64,000 bases of DNA from Phytohabitans rumicis (lineage in GTDB: Bacteria; Actinomycetota; Actinomycetes; Mycobacteriales; Micromonosporaceae): the NCBI RefSeq assembly GCF_011764445.1, contig NZ_BLPG01000001.1, positions 6,155,001 through 6,219,000 of the forward strand. Reading direction: 5' to 3'. Every line of letters begins with the position of its first letter. Position 1 is the first letter of the stretch. Below are positions 38,499-47,145 of the stretch, in pieces. The translations under genes were made by a program, and so were the position numbers. Below the pieces are notes generated by a model. The model did not search any database and was not told the origin of the DNA. It was given only the letters and a program-made list of their open reading frames with translations.

Positions 38499-38579
38499 TC
38501 CGCCCGCGCGTCCAACCGGCGGCAAGCTCCTACCGAGCCGCCGGGTTTGTTGTCGTGCGTCCGTGTCCTGGGAGGAACA

Positions 38580-39046
38580 TTGCTGATCAACGTGGGTGCC
38601 GAGGCGCCCGACTTCCTGCTGCGCGACCAGAACAACCAGGAGGTCCGGCTCTCGGACTTCCGGGGCGAGAAGAACGTGCTGCTCGTGTTCTACCCGCTCG
38701 CGTTCACCGGCACCTGCCAGGGCGAGCTGTGCGAGGTCCGGGACAACCTCGGCGAGTACGCCAACGAGGACGTGCAGGTGCTGACCGTCAGCGTCGACTC
38801 GGTCTACAGCCACAAGGTCTGGGCCGACCGCGAGGGGTACGAGTTTCCGCTGCTCGCCGACTTCTGGCCGCACGGGGCGGTCGCGCAGGCGTACGGCGTG
38901 TTCAACCCGGACCGGGGCTTCGCCAACCGTGGGACGTTCGTGATCGACAAGGCCGGCATCGTGCGCTTCGCCGAGATGAACCTGCCGGGGAGGCCCGCGA
39001 CCAGGCGGCCTGGCGCAAGGCGCTGGCGGACGTCGCGTCCACCTGA
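38580..39046 (+). CDS. AhpE-like one-Cys peroxiredoxin (frame broken once)
   Basis: The thioredoxin-fold peroxidase reduces peroxides through Cys in FYPLAFTGTCQGELCEVRDN, the AhpE/Prx pattern; a second Cys sits four residues on. The frame shifts after MNLPG; one G restored in 38987-38990 gives EARDQAAWRKALADVAST and a 155-residue protein, close to mycobacterial AhpE (153). GGAGGA at 38571-38576 serves a TTG at 38580 or possibly CTG at 38583; GTG at 38592 is also possible. A strong terminator follows at 39069. Confidence 0.88.
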
Positions 39047-39068
39047 GCCGAACAGACTTGCGCGAGGG

Positions 39069-39106
39069 AGCCAGCGGCCGGCAAGGTAAGCTTGCCGCCG
39101 CTGGCT
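39069..39106 (+). terminator. Hairpin terminator after the peroxiredoxin gene
   Basis: AGCCAGCGGCCGGCAAG (39069-39085) pairs with CTTGCCGCCGCTGGCT (39091-39106) with one bulged base and a five-base loop. No U-run follows, as is common in actinobacteria. Confidence 0.75.
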
Positions 39107-39120
39107 GACACCTTGCGGGC

Positions 39121-39195
39121 GGGCGCGTAGCTCAGCGGAAGAGCACTCGGCTTACAACCGAGGGGTCGCAGGTTCGAACCCTGCCGCGCCCACCA
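39121..39195 (+). tRNA. tRNA-Val (anticodon UAC), CCA encoded
   Basis: A seven-pair acceptor stem, GGGCGCG with CGCGCCC, a D-arm (GCTCAGCGGAAGAGC), an anticodon stem CTCGG/CCGAG around loop CTTACAA with anticodon TAC, and a T-arm GCAGG-TTCGAAC-CCTGC make a full cloverleaf of 75 bases including the terminal CCA. It reads GUA codons. The accessory genes that follow begin about 60 bases downstream. Confidence 0.97.
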
Positions 39196-39244
39196 ATCCA
39201 CCCCATCCGGCAGATGGGTCTTCTGGTCGGCATAAGTTCAGCGT

Positions 39245-39250
39245 TATACT
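39245..39250 (+). promoter_or_regulatory. -10 box TATACT of a probable leaderless toxin promoter
   Basis: TATACT lies six bases before the GTG of the toxin gene, so the transcript would begin at or near the start codon. A weak -35, TTCTGG at 39221-39226, lies 18 bases upstream. The site is notably A/T-rich for this genome. Confidence 0.6.
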
Positions 39251-39256
39251 GCTCTG

Positions 39257-39645
39257 GTGTGGGAAGTGGTGCTGCTCGCCCCCGTGGACGAGTGGTTTCT
39301 GCACCTGTGCGAGGACGATCCGCAAACGGCCAACCGCGTGCTCGAGGCGATCGACCACTTGGCGGCGGCCGGGCCGGGCCTTGGTAGACCGCTGGTTGAC
39401 CGGGTACACGGCAGTCGCCTGCACAACTTGAAGGAACTGCGGCCGGGGTCGGCGGGCAGGTCGGAGATTCGATTGCTGTTCGTGTTCGACCCGTCGCGCG
39501 AAGCGGTCATCTTGGTGGCCGGGGACAAGGCGGGGCAATGGAATCGCTGGTACCGGGAGAACATCCCATTGCCGAGTCGCGATACGCGCAGTACCTGGTC
39601 GACCGCGAGAAGGAGGAGGCCGATGAGCGCCCGCCGGTGGAGTGA
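39257..39645 (+). CDS. HigB/Gp49-like RelE-superfamily toxin (frame broken once)
   Basis: The protein has the RelE-like core VDEWFLHLCEDDPQTANRVL, LGRPLVDRVHGSRLHNLKEL and SEIRLLFVFDP, with DKAGQWNRWYRENIP near the end, the pattern of HigB-type mRNA interferases that cut transcripts at the ribosome. As printed it reads straight into the antitoxin as one chain; one C added to the run at 39565-39567 gives NIPIAESRYAQYLVDREKEE, the family C-terminus, and a stop at 39645 (129 residues). It overlaps the antitoxin gene by 23 bases, toxin first, as in HigBA systems. Confidence 0.86.
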
Positions 39646-39952
39646 CGTGAAGGCCGACGCGGCGGCTCGCCAGCCGTGGTTGGCGACTGCGGAGGCTGCC
39701 GAGGAGCGAGCCCAGATCCGGGCCGAGAACCTCGGTCGGATCCGTGGACACGAGCTGGCTGAATTGCGAAAGGCCGCCGGCCTCACGCAGGTCGAAGTCG
39801 CCCGAGCGCTCGGGGTGAGCCAGGCCCGCGTCTCGCAGATCGAGCACGGGAAGATCGACAGCCTGGATACCCTGCGCGCCTACGCCGAGGTCCTCGGCGC
39901 GGAGGTGTCGATCGTGGTATCAAAAGGTCCGCTCACATTGAAGGTTGCATGA
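39623..39952 (+). CDS. HTH antitoxin, HigA-like
   Basis: The 109-residue protein has an XRE-type helix-turn-helix at about residues 50-100: LAELRKAAGLTQVEVARALG followed by VSQARVSQIEHGKIDSLDTL. It should bind and neutralise the toxin and repress the shared promoter at 39245. ATG at 39623 follows AGGAGG by eight bases. Its TGA overlaps the ATG of the ThuA-like gene (ATGA), tying the toxin-antitoxin pair into a longer transcript. Confidence 0.88.
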   Translation: MSARRWSDVKADAAARQPWLATAEAAEERAQIRAENLGRIRGHELAELRKAAGLTQVEVARALGVSQARVSQIEHGKIDSLDTLRAYAEVLGAEVSIVVSKGPLTLKVA

Positions 39953-40673
39953 TCGCCAGCGCAGACATGTCACAGGGGACCGAGCGGGTGGCGCTGGTGG
40001 TGCGTGGCGGGTGGGAAGGCCACAGCCCGGTGGCCGCCACCGACATGTTCATCCCGTTCCTGAAGGAGCATGGCTTCCGCGTGCGCGTGGCGGACTCGCC
40101 CGAGGCGTACGCCGACGCCGACGCGATGGCCGGCACCGACCTGGTCGTGCAGTGCTACACGATGGGCACGATCGAGCCGCACCAGCTGGCCGGGCTCACG
40201 AGCGCCGTCCGCGCCGGCACCGGGCTGGCGGGTTGGCACGGGGGCATCGCCGACTCGTACCGGGCCTCCTCGGACTATCTGCAGCTCATCGGGGGCAGTT
40301 CGCGTGCCACCCGGCCAAGCACGAGTCGGAGTGGGACGGGCACAGCCAGGCCAACTACTTCATCCCGTACCGGGTGAACCTGCTGCCGCCCGCCCACAGC
40401 CACCCGATCACGGAGGGCCTCGACGACTTCGACCTCGTGACCGAGCAGTACTGGGTGCTCTGCGACGACTACATCGACGTGCTGGCCACCACGACGCTCA
40501 AGGCCCGCGATTGGGATCCGTGGGACCGCGACGTCACCTCGCCGGCCGTCTGGACCCGGCGGTGGGGCGAGGGCAAGATCTTCGTCGCCACGCCGGGGCA
40601 CAGCCTCGACGTCCTGGAGCACCGCACGGTCCGGACGATCATCGAACGGGGATTGTTGTGGGCGAGCAGGTAG
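39949..40673 (+). CDS. ThuA-like protein (frame broken once)
   Basis: ThuA-like proteins have a glutamine-amidotransferase-like fold and are tied to trehalose or other sugar use. Marks are VALVVRGGWEGHSPVAATD, TGLAGWHGGIADSY and NLLPPAHSHPITEGLDDFD, with PVWTRRWGEGKIFV-like ending. The frame breaks after LQLIGG; one G added to 40291-40295 gives QFACHPAKHESEWDGH. Length is then 242 codons from ATG 39949, or 236 from ATG 39967, which is nearer the homologous start. It is followed by a Gfo/Idh dehydrogenase overlapping by 16 bases, the usual ThuA partner. Confidence 0.87.
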
Positions 40674-41790
40674 GCGTCGGCATCGTCGGGTGCGGCAACA
40701 TCTCCCAGCAGTATCTCGCGACGCTGCGCCGGCTCCCGTCGCTGCGGCTGTGCGCGGTCAGCGACCTCGATCGGTCCCTGGCGGAGGCGGTCGCCAACAC
40801 CCACGACGGGGTCCGCGCGGTCGGCGTCGAGGAGCTCTGCGGCGCCGCCGAGGTCGATGTCGTCCTCAACCTCACCGTTCCCGCCGCGCACGCCTCGGTC
40901 GCCCTGGGGGCGATCGCCGCCGGCAAGCACGTGTACGGCGAGAAGCCGCTCGCCGTCACCACGCAGGCCGCCGGCGACGTCCTCCGGGCCGCCTCCACCG
41001 CAGGGGTACGCGTCGGCTGCGCCCCGACACGGTCCTCGGCACCGGCGTACAGACGGCGCGCCGGGCCATCGACGACGGCGACATCGGCACCCCGATCGCG
41101 GCGACCGCCACGATGGTCACGCCGGGCCACGAGCGCTGGCACCCCAACCCGGACTTCTACTACGCGTTCGGCGGCGGCCCGCTGATGGACATGGGCCCGT
41201 ACTACCTCACCGCGCTCGTCACCCTGCTCGGCCCGGTGGCCAGCGTCATCGGCGCGGGCAGCCGTACGCGTGGCGAGCGCGTCATCGGCACCGGTCCGCG
41301 GGCCGGCGAGCGCGTGCCGGTCGGCGTCGACACGCACGTCAGTGGCGTGCTGGTGCACGCGTCCGGGGTGCTGTCGACGCTGGTGATGAGCTTCGACGCG
41401 GTGGACACCCACGCGGCGCCCATCGAGGTGCACGGCGACGCCGCCTCGCTGGTCGTACCGGATCCCAACCAGTTCCACGGTCCGGTCCTGCACAAGGCTC
41501 TGGGCGCGGCGGAGTGGCGCACGCTGCCGGTCAGCGCCGGATACCGGGACGCCGGGCGCGGGTACGGCCTGGCGGACATGGTGGGCCCGGACGGGCGCCA
41601 CCGGGCGAGCGGCGAGCTGGCGTACCACGTGCTGGACGTGATGGAGTCGCTGCTGCGGTCGGCGCAGACGGGGCAGGCGGTGACCGTGGCCAGCACCTGT
41701 GCGCGGCCCGACCCCGTACCCTCGATCTCACTCCTTAGCGGCGTCGATGAGCGCGTCGATCAGCGCGCGCGGCGCGGGCTGGGTCAGTGA
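40658..41790 (+). CDS. Gfo/Idh/MocA family oxidoreductase (frame broken once)
   Basis: The NAD(P)-binding Rossmann start is VGVGIVGCGNISQQYLATL, followed by GKHVYGEKPLAVTTQAA with the catalytic Lys of the EKP motif. The frame breaks after VRVGCAP; one C restored in 41023-41026 continues as DTVLGTGVQTARRAID. It should oxidise a sugar or inositol together with the ThuA-like protein. As printed it ends at 41790, overlapping the opposing LysR gene by 63 bases; another missing C near 41715 would end it at 41738 instead, which would fit better. Confidence 0.88.
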
Positions 41791-42618
41791 GATCTCCCGG
41801 ACCGCGGCGTAGATGGTCCGGACCGGCTCGGGGCGGCGGACCGGACGGATGGTGACGCCGGGATGCCGGGTCAGTCCGAGCCGGGGGATGAGGCCGACGC
41901 CGAGGCCGGCGGCGACGAATCCCTGAGTCGTGGCGTAGTCCTCCGACTTCGCGACGAAGTTCGGGGTGAAGCCCGCCGCGGCGCAGGCGTCCATGATGGG
42001 CTCCAGGCAGGGGCCGGGCGGTTCGCTGCCGACCCACGGCTCGGCGGCGAGGTCGACCAGGTCGATCACCCGCCGCGCGGTGAGCGGGTGTCCGGTGGGC
42101 AGCACGGCCTGGAACGCGTCGTCGATCAGGTGCACCACGCGGATGCCCTGGCGGACGTCGTCGCTCGGCCGGCGGACCACGAGGGCCAGGTCGGCGTTGC
42201 CCTGCTCCACGTCCGGCAGCGGGTCGTCCGAATCGTTCAGCTTGGGGTCGATCGTCACGCCGGGGTGCTCGCGCCGGAGTCGGGCCAGGGCGGGCGCCAG
42301 CAGGGTCGGCCCGACCGAGGCGAAGTAGCGGATCGTCAGCCGGCCGGTACGCCCCGCGCGCAGGTCGGCCAGCGCGGTCTCGGCCTCGGCGACGTGTTGG
42401 CCGATGATGGCCGCGTGCCCGGTGAGCAGCTGGCCCGCCGCCGTGGGGCGCACACCCCGGCCGACCCGTTCGAGCAGCGCGATCCCGGCTTCCTTTTCCA
42501 GCGCCGCCACCTGCTGGCTGACGGCGGAGGGGGTGTAGCCGAGGTGCGCCGCCGCCGCGGTCACCGACCCGCTGGTGACCACCGCTCGCAGCACCTGCAT
42601 CCGTCTCACATCGAGCAT
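41728..42618 (-). CDS. LysR-family transcriptional regulator
   Basis: The 296-residue protein has the LysR DNA-binding domain at residues 1-60 (MQVLRAVVTSGSVTAAAAHL, then TPSAVSQQVAALEKEAG) and a periplasmic-binding-protein-like effector domain (RLTIRYFASVGPTLLAPALA onward). It is divergent from the EamA exporter gene, 71 bases away, so that gene and perhaps pepA and ridA are the likely targets. The effector is not known. Confidence 0.92.
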   Translation of the reverse strand: MLDVRRMQVLRAVVTSGSVTAAAAHLGYTPSAVSQQVAALEKEAGIALLERVGRGVRPTAAGQLLTGHAAIIGQHVAEAETALADLRAGRTGRLTIRYFASVGPTLLAPALARLRREHPGVTIDPKLNDSDDPLPDVEQGNADLALVVRRPSDDVRQGIRVVHLIDDAFQAVLPTGHPLTARRVIDLVDLAAEPWVGSEPPGPCLEPIMDACAAAGFTPNFVAKSEDYATTQGFVAAGLGVGLIPRLGLTRHPGVTIRPVRRPEPVRTIYAAVREISLTQPAPRALIDALIDAAKE

Positions 42619-42689
42619 GTAGTAGAGCTTAACTCTCGTACAGAATCTTTCGCTTTTCCTTTCGAGTTGGCTCCGGCATCGTGTGCGGA

Positions 42690-43632
42690 GTGAGCAGACT
42701 ACGGACCTGGACGCAGGTGGGCGCGCTCGCCCTGCTGTGGGGGTCGACCTTCCTCTGGATCGATCTGGCCCTGGACGCGTTGACTCCGGTCCAGGTCACG
42801 CTCAGCCGGTGCGTTCTCGGATCGGCCGCGTTGCTGATCGCGTGCCTCGCCTCGGGGCGGCGGCTGCCCGGGATCGCGCGACCTGGGGTCACGTCGTCAT
42901 GGCCGCGTTCTTCTGCAACGCCCTGCCGTTCGCCATGTTCAGCCTCGGCCAGCAGACCATCGACTCCGGCGTGGCCGGCGTGCTCAACGCGACCACCCCG
43001 CTGTGGTCCCTGTTGATCGGCGTCGTCATCGGCTCCGAGCGCGGTTTGCGGCCGGTCCGGCTGGCCGGGCTCCTGCTCGGGTTCGCCGGGGTCGTGTTGA
43101 TCTTCGCGCCGTGGCAGACGACCGGGCAGGTCGGCTGGGGGGCGCTCGCGATCGTCGCCGCGGCGGCGAGCTACGCGGTCGGCTTCGCCTACATGGGGCG
43201 CAACCTGGTCGGGAAGGGCATACCGACGATCTCGCTGTCCGCGGCGCAGCTCATCGCGGCGACCGGCCTGACCGCGCTGACCCTGCCGGCCGGCGGTCTG
43301 ACGCCGATCGACATCGGCCCGAAGACGCTGGTCGTGGTCCTGATCCTGGGCGTCGTCGCCACCGGGGCCACCTTCCACCTCACCTACCGGCTCATCGCCG
43401 CCGAGGGCGCCACCAACGCCGCGACGGTCGGCTATCTGCTGCCGGTGGTGTCGGTGGCGCTGGGGCCATCGTGCTCGGCGAGGAGCTCAGCCTCCGGATC
43501 ATCGCCGGGATGGTGGTCGTGCTCGTCGGGGTCGGCCTGACCCGCCGGCACAAGCGGCCGCTGCCCGCGCCGGTAAAGGCCCCAGGGCCTGCCGAGATGC
43601 AGTCCGCCGAGATGCAGGAGGTACGACGGTGA
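42690..43632 (+). CDS. EamA/DMT-family exporter (frame broken twice)
   Basis: The protein has ten spans in two EamA repeats: ALALLWGSTFLWIDLALDAL at the start, then AAFFCNALPFAMFSLGQQTI and the second repeat from GWGALAIVAAAASYAVGF. The N-terminal part is in one frame to about 42875-42881, the middle in another to 43462-43465, and the end (AIVLGEELSLRIIAGMVVVL) in a third; two missing bases, the second in a G-run, give 315 codons, normal for the family. Start is GTG at 42690 or 42681. It is divergent from LysR and overlaps pepA by four bases. Confidence 0.85.
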
Positions 43633-45131
43633 CCGCCCTGACGGTAGGCACGACCCCCGCCGCGTCCCTGCCCGCGGACTGCGTCGTGATCGGTGTCGCC
43701 AAGGGCCCCGCCGGGCCGGTGCTGGCGCCCGGCGCGGCCGAGGCACTCGGCGGTCCGTTCGCCACACTCCTGCGCACCCTTGGCGTGACCGGTGCCGAGG
43801 GCGAAGCGGTCAAGCTCCCCGCGCCCGCCGGCATGAAGGCCGGGCTGGTCCTCGCGGTCGGCCTCGGCGACGCCGCCGACGGCGACGCGTACGGCGCCGA
43901 GGTGTTGCGCCGGGCCGCCGGTGTGGCCACCCGGGCGCTGGCCGGCGCCGCGACGGTCGCCCTGGCGCTGCCGGTCGGGTCCGCCGAGGCCGTGGGGGCG
44001 GTGGCCCTGGGTGGCCTCCTCGGCGCGTACGCCTTCACCGCCTACCGCACCGTCGACCACCCCGCGGCCCCCGTCCGCGAGCTGGTGATCCTCGTGAACC
44101 GCGACGGCCAGACACACGCGGAGGCCGCCGTACGCCGCGCGGGCGTGCTCGCCCAGGAGGTGAACCGCGCCCGCGACCTGATCAACACACCGGCCAACGA
44201 CCTGCACCCGGAGAGCTTCGCCGCTGCTGTGTTGACCACCGGCCGGGAGTACGGGCTGGCGGTCGACGTACTCGACGAGGAGGCGCTCGCGGCGGGCGCT
44301 TACGGCGGCATCCTCGGCGTCGGGCAGGGCTCGGCCCGACCACCCCGGCTGGTACGGATCGCCCACACCCACCCCGAGGCGAACGCGAGCCTCGCCCTCG
44401 TCGGCAAGGGCATCACGTACGACTCGGGCGGCATCTCGCTGAAACCGGTCGGCGCCAACGAGATCATGAAGCGCGACATGTCCGGCGCCGCGGCGGTGTT
44501 CGCCGCGGTACTGGCCGCCGCCCGGCTCCGCCTGCGGGTCAACGTCACCGGCTGGCTCGCGCTGGCCGAGAACATGCCGTCCGGCTCCGCCGTCCGCCCC
44601 GGCGACGTGCTGCGGATGTACGGCGGCCGGACCGTGGAGGTGCTCAACACCGACGCCGAGGGGCGCCTGGTGCTCGCCGACGCGCTGGTCCGTGCCGGGC
44701 AGGAGCGGCCCGACGCGATCGTGGACGTGGCCACCCTGACCGCGGCCATGCGGTACGGCCTGGGCAACCACCTCTTCGGGGTGATGGCCAACGACGACGC
44801 CTTCCGGGACCGGGTCCTGGCCGCCGCCGACCGGGCCGGCGAGCGGGCCTGGCCGATGCCGCTGCCGGCCGAACTGCGCGGCAGCCTGAACTCCCGGGTG
44901 GCCGACATCGCCAACTACGGCGAGCGGATGGGCGGCGGCCTGGTAGCCGGCCTGTTCCTGCGGGAGTTCGTACCGGCCGGCACGCCCTGGGCGCACCTGG
45001 ACATCGCCGGACCCGCCTTCCACGAGGGCGAACCGCACGGCTACACCCCCAACGGCGGCACCGGGTGCGCGGTCCGGACCCTGGTAGGACTTGCCGAGGA
45101 CACCGCGATCGGAGCCCATGATGTTTCTTGA
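43629..45131 (+). CDS. pepA: Leucyl aminopeptidase, M17 family
   Basis: The 500-residue metallo-peptidase removes N-terminal residues from peptides in the cytosol. The metal and catalytic sites are visible in LVGKGITYDSGGISLKP near residue 258 and NTDAEGRLVLADAL near 338, with GSAVRPGDVLRMYGGRTVEV between. GTG at 43629 overlaps the exporter stop (GTGA), and its end overlaps ridA. Many actinomycetes have a second pepA elsewhere; this operon copy, with an exporter, may serve a specific peptide. Confidence 0.94.
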   Translation: MTALTVGTTPAASLPADCVVIGVAKGPAGPVLAPGAAEALGGPFATLLRTLGVTGAEGEAVKLPAPAGMKAGLVLAVGLGDAADGDAYGAEVLRRAAGVATRALAGAATVALALPVGSAEAVGAVALGGLLGAYAFTAYRTVDHPAAPVRELVILVNRDGQTHAEAAVRRAGVLAQEVNRARDLINTPANDLHPESFAAAVLTTGREYGLAVDVLDEEALAAGAYGGILGVGQGSARPPRLVRIAHTHPEANASLALVGKGITYDSGGISLKPVGANEIMKRDMSGAAAVFAAVLAAARLRLRVNVTGWLALAENMPSGSAVRPGDVLRMYGGRTVEVLNTDAEGRLVLADALVRAGQERPDAIVDVATLTAAMRYGLGNHLFGVMANDDAFRDRVLAAADRAGERAWPMPLPAELRGSLNSRVADIANYGERMGGGLVAGLFLREFVPAGTPWAHLDIAGPAFHEGEPHGYTPNGGTGCAVRTLVGLAEDTAIGAHDVS

Positions 45132-45504
45132 ATCGGTAGCGACCGCCGGCGCACCCGAGCCGTTCGGCCACTACGCACAGGCCACCGTCACGCCGGACGG
45201 CGCCATCTGGGTGTCCGCGCAGCTTCCGGTCGGCGTTGGCGCCGACTCCACCGTCGCGGAGCAGGCGCGCCAGGTGCTGGCCAACGTACTGTCCATTGTG
45301 GTCTCCGGTGGCGGCCGGACCGACTCGGTCGCCAAGGTCAACCTCTACCTGACCGACATCTCTGACTGGTCATCCGTCGACGCCGTTTTCGCCGCGGCGT
45401 TCGGCGACCATCGCCCCGCGCGGGCGGTGCTGCAGGTGGCCGGGTTGCACCACGGCTTCCGGGTAGCCGCCGACGCGGTCGCCTGGCGAACCCAAGGCCG
45501 ATGA
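45118..45504 (+). CDS. RidA/YjgF-family protein
   Basis: The 128-residue protein has HYAQATVTPDGAIWVSAQLP near the N-terminus and ends RPARAVLQVAGLHHGFRVAADAVAW, the RidA pattern, with the Arg that binds the imine carboxylate (PARA). RidA proteins hydrolyse reactive enamine/imine intermediates of amino-acid metabolism. ATG at 45118 or 45121 lies within the last codons of pepA, a coupling overlap of about 14 bases. Confidence 0.88.
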   Translation: MMFLESVATAGAPEPFGHYAQATVTPDGAIWVSAQLPVGVGADSTVAEQARQVLANVLSIVVSGGGRTDSVAKVNLYLTDISDWSSVDAVFAAAFGDHRPARAVLQVAGLHHGFRVAADAVAWRTQGR

Positions 45505-45576
45505 GACCCTTGCCCTAGGCGACGTCTTGTGGTCGGGTGACTACGGGTCGTTACCGCGCGGCGTCTGGGAGCTCTC

Positions 45577-46870
45577 GTGGATCTTGCCAGCCTGTTCACC
45601 CCATCGGCCGACGAGCGAATCGGGCTCGAACTGGAATGCGGCCTCGTCGACTCGGACACCGGACGCAGCGCGGGGTACGACCGTGCCCGCCCGTTCCTGG
45701 AATCGGTGCTGCGGGAGTTCGAGGCCGAGCCGGCGACCGAGGCCGGCGCGCTGGTCGGGGTGGAGCTGCCGGGCGGGGCGCAGCTCTCCCTCGAACTGGG
45801 CGGCGCGGTCGAGTACTCGTCCGCGCCGTTCCACGCGGTGACCGACCTGGTCGCCGCCACCCGGCGGGAGATGCCGGCGATCGCCGCCCTCGCCCGCGGG
45901 GCGAACCTGTCGCTCCTGCCCGGCGGGCTGGTGCCGTTCACGCCGACCGCGAGCATCCCGTGGGCGCCCAAGCCCCGGATCGACATCATGCGCCGCTACT
46001 TCCGGGGGCTCGGCGCGCCCGCCGCCTACGCCGAGAGCGTCATGGGCCTCACCCTGTCCACCCAGACCACATTGGACTACCTCTCGGCGGCGGACTTCCG
46101 GGAAAAGCTCACGCTGCTGGTGAAGGTCGCGCCCGTCGCCGCGGCGATGTTCGTCAACTCGCCGCTCGAAGACGGCCGGGTCACCGGCGTGCTGTCCCGC
46201 CGCATGCAGATGTGGAGCCAGGTCGACCCGGCCCGCTGCGGGGTGCTGGGATTCGCGGTACGCCCGGACGCGTCCGCCGGCGACGTCATCGACTGGGCGC
46301 TGTCGCTGCCGATGATCTACCGGTACGACGGCAGCGGCTACATCCCCGGCCCCGCCCGCCCGTTCCGGGAGCTGATGGCGGACGGAGCCTCGCCGACCTT
46401 GGCCGACTGGCGTTCGCACCTGTCCCAGATGTGGCCGCACGTACGCCCGCGCCACACGCTGGAGATGCGTGCGTTCGACGGGGTGAGCTGGGCGGCGCTC
46501 GGGGCCGGACCGGCGTTCTGCGCCGGCCTGGCGTACCACGGGCCGTCCCGGCGGGCGGCGCTGGCGCTGCTGGCCGACGTGTCCGCCGCCGACCTGGAGC
46601 AGGCGTGGGAAGACGTCGCCGCCAAGGGCCTGGACGCGCTGGTGGGGCGGCGCTCGGTGGGCGCGACGGCGGAGGCGCTCCTCGGCCTCGCCCGGCAGGG
46701 CCTGCGGGCGCGCGCGGAAGCGGGCGTGGAGGGGCGCGACGCGCCGTGCCTGCTGGACCCTTGGACGAGGTGGTACGCACCGGCGTGACGTTCGCGGAGC
46801 GGTGCCTGGGGACTGGGTCGGCCCGTTCCGGGAACGTCCCGCCGCGCTCGTGGAGGCGTACCGGATCTAG
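45577..46870 (+). CDS. EgtA-like glutamate-cysteine ligase (3' end broken twice)
   Basis: The GCS2-type ligase has IGLELECGLVDSDTG at the start, VELPGGAQLSLELGGAVEYS with the substrate-binding Glu, and RHTLEMRAFDGVSWAALGA. It would join glutamate to cysteine. As printed it stops at 46788, but one C restored at 46758-46760 gives LDEVVRTGVTFAERCLG and one G at 46808-46811 gives DWVGPFRERPAALVEAYRI to a TAG at 46870; 431 residues matches mycobacterial EgtA. EgtBCDE genes are not near, so ergothioneine synthesis is only suggested. Start is GTG at 45577 (VDLASLF) in the frame. Confidence 0.83.
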
Positions 46871-47077
46871 GGCGCGGGGGGCCTCGATCACGCATTTACG
46901 GACCAGTCTCCTTAGCGGTTTCTTAATTCTCGCTGTGCCACTCATCCGCTACGGTCTGCCGAACGTTGGCATCGGCGGGCCAGTTTGCGCTGCTCTGGAT
47001 GCGGGACGGGGCCCTGGAGGTCCCCCGCTTCGGTGCAACGACGGCTTAAGCGCGCGATCGGCGGGGTCGCGTCCGTC

Positions 47078-47106
47078 TTGAGACGGATCAGAAGGTTAAC
47101 TACCGT
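47078..47106 (+). promoter_or_regulatory. Probable promoter of the DUF1800/DUF1501 operon
   Basis: TTGAGA (47078-47083) and TACCGT (47101-47106) are separated by exactly 17 bases and lie about 40 bases before the ATG. The upstream stretch 46871-47077 holds no gene that I can see. Confidence 0.5.
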
Positions 47107-47145
47107 CCCGTATCGCTGAGTATTGGTGAGAATCGGGACTGGTGC

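Noticed and set aside
39257-39952. A single fused toxin-antitoxin protein
   Set aside because: The joining stretch is out of frame with the known HigB C-terminus. One C added at 39565-39567 restores two ordinary overlapping genes.
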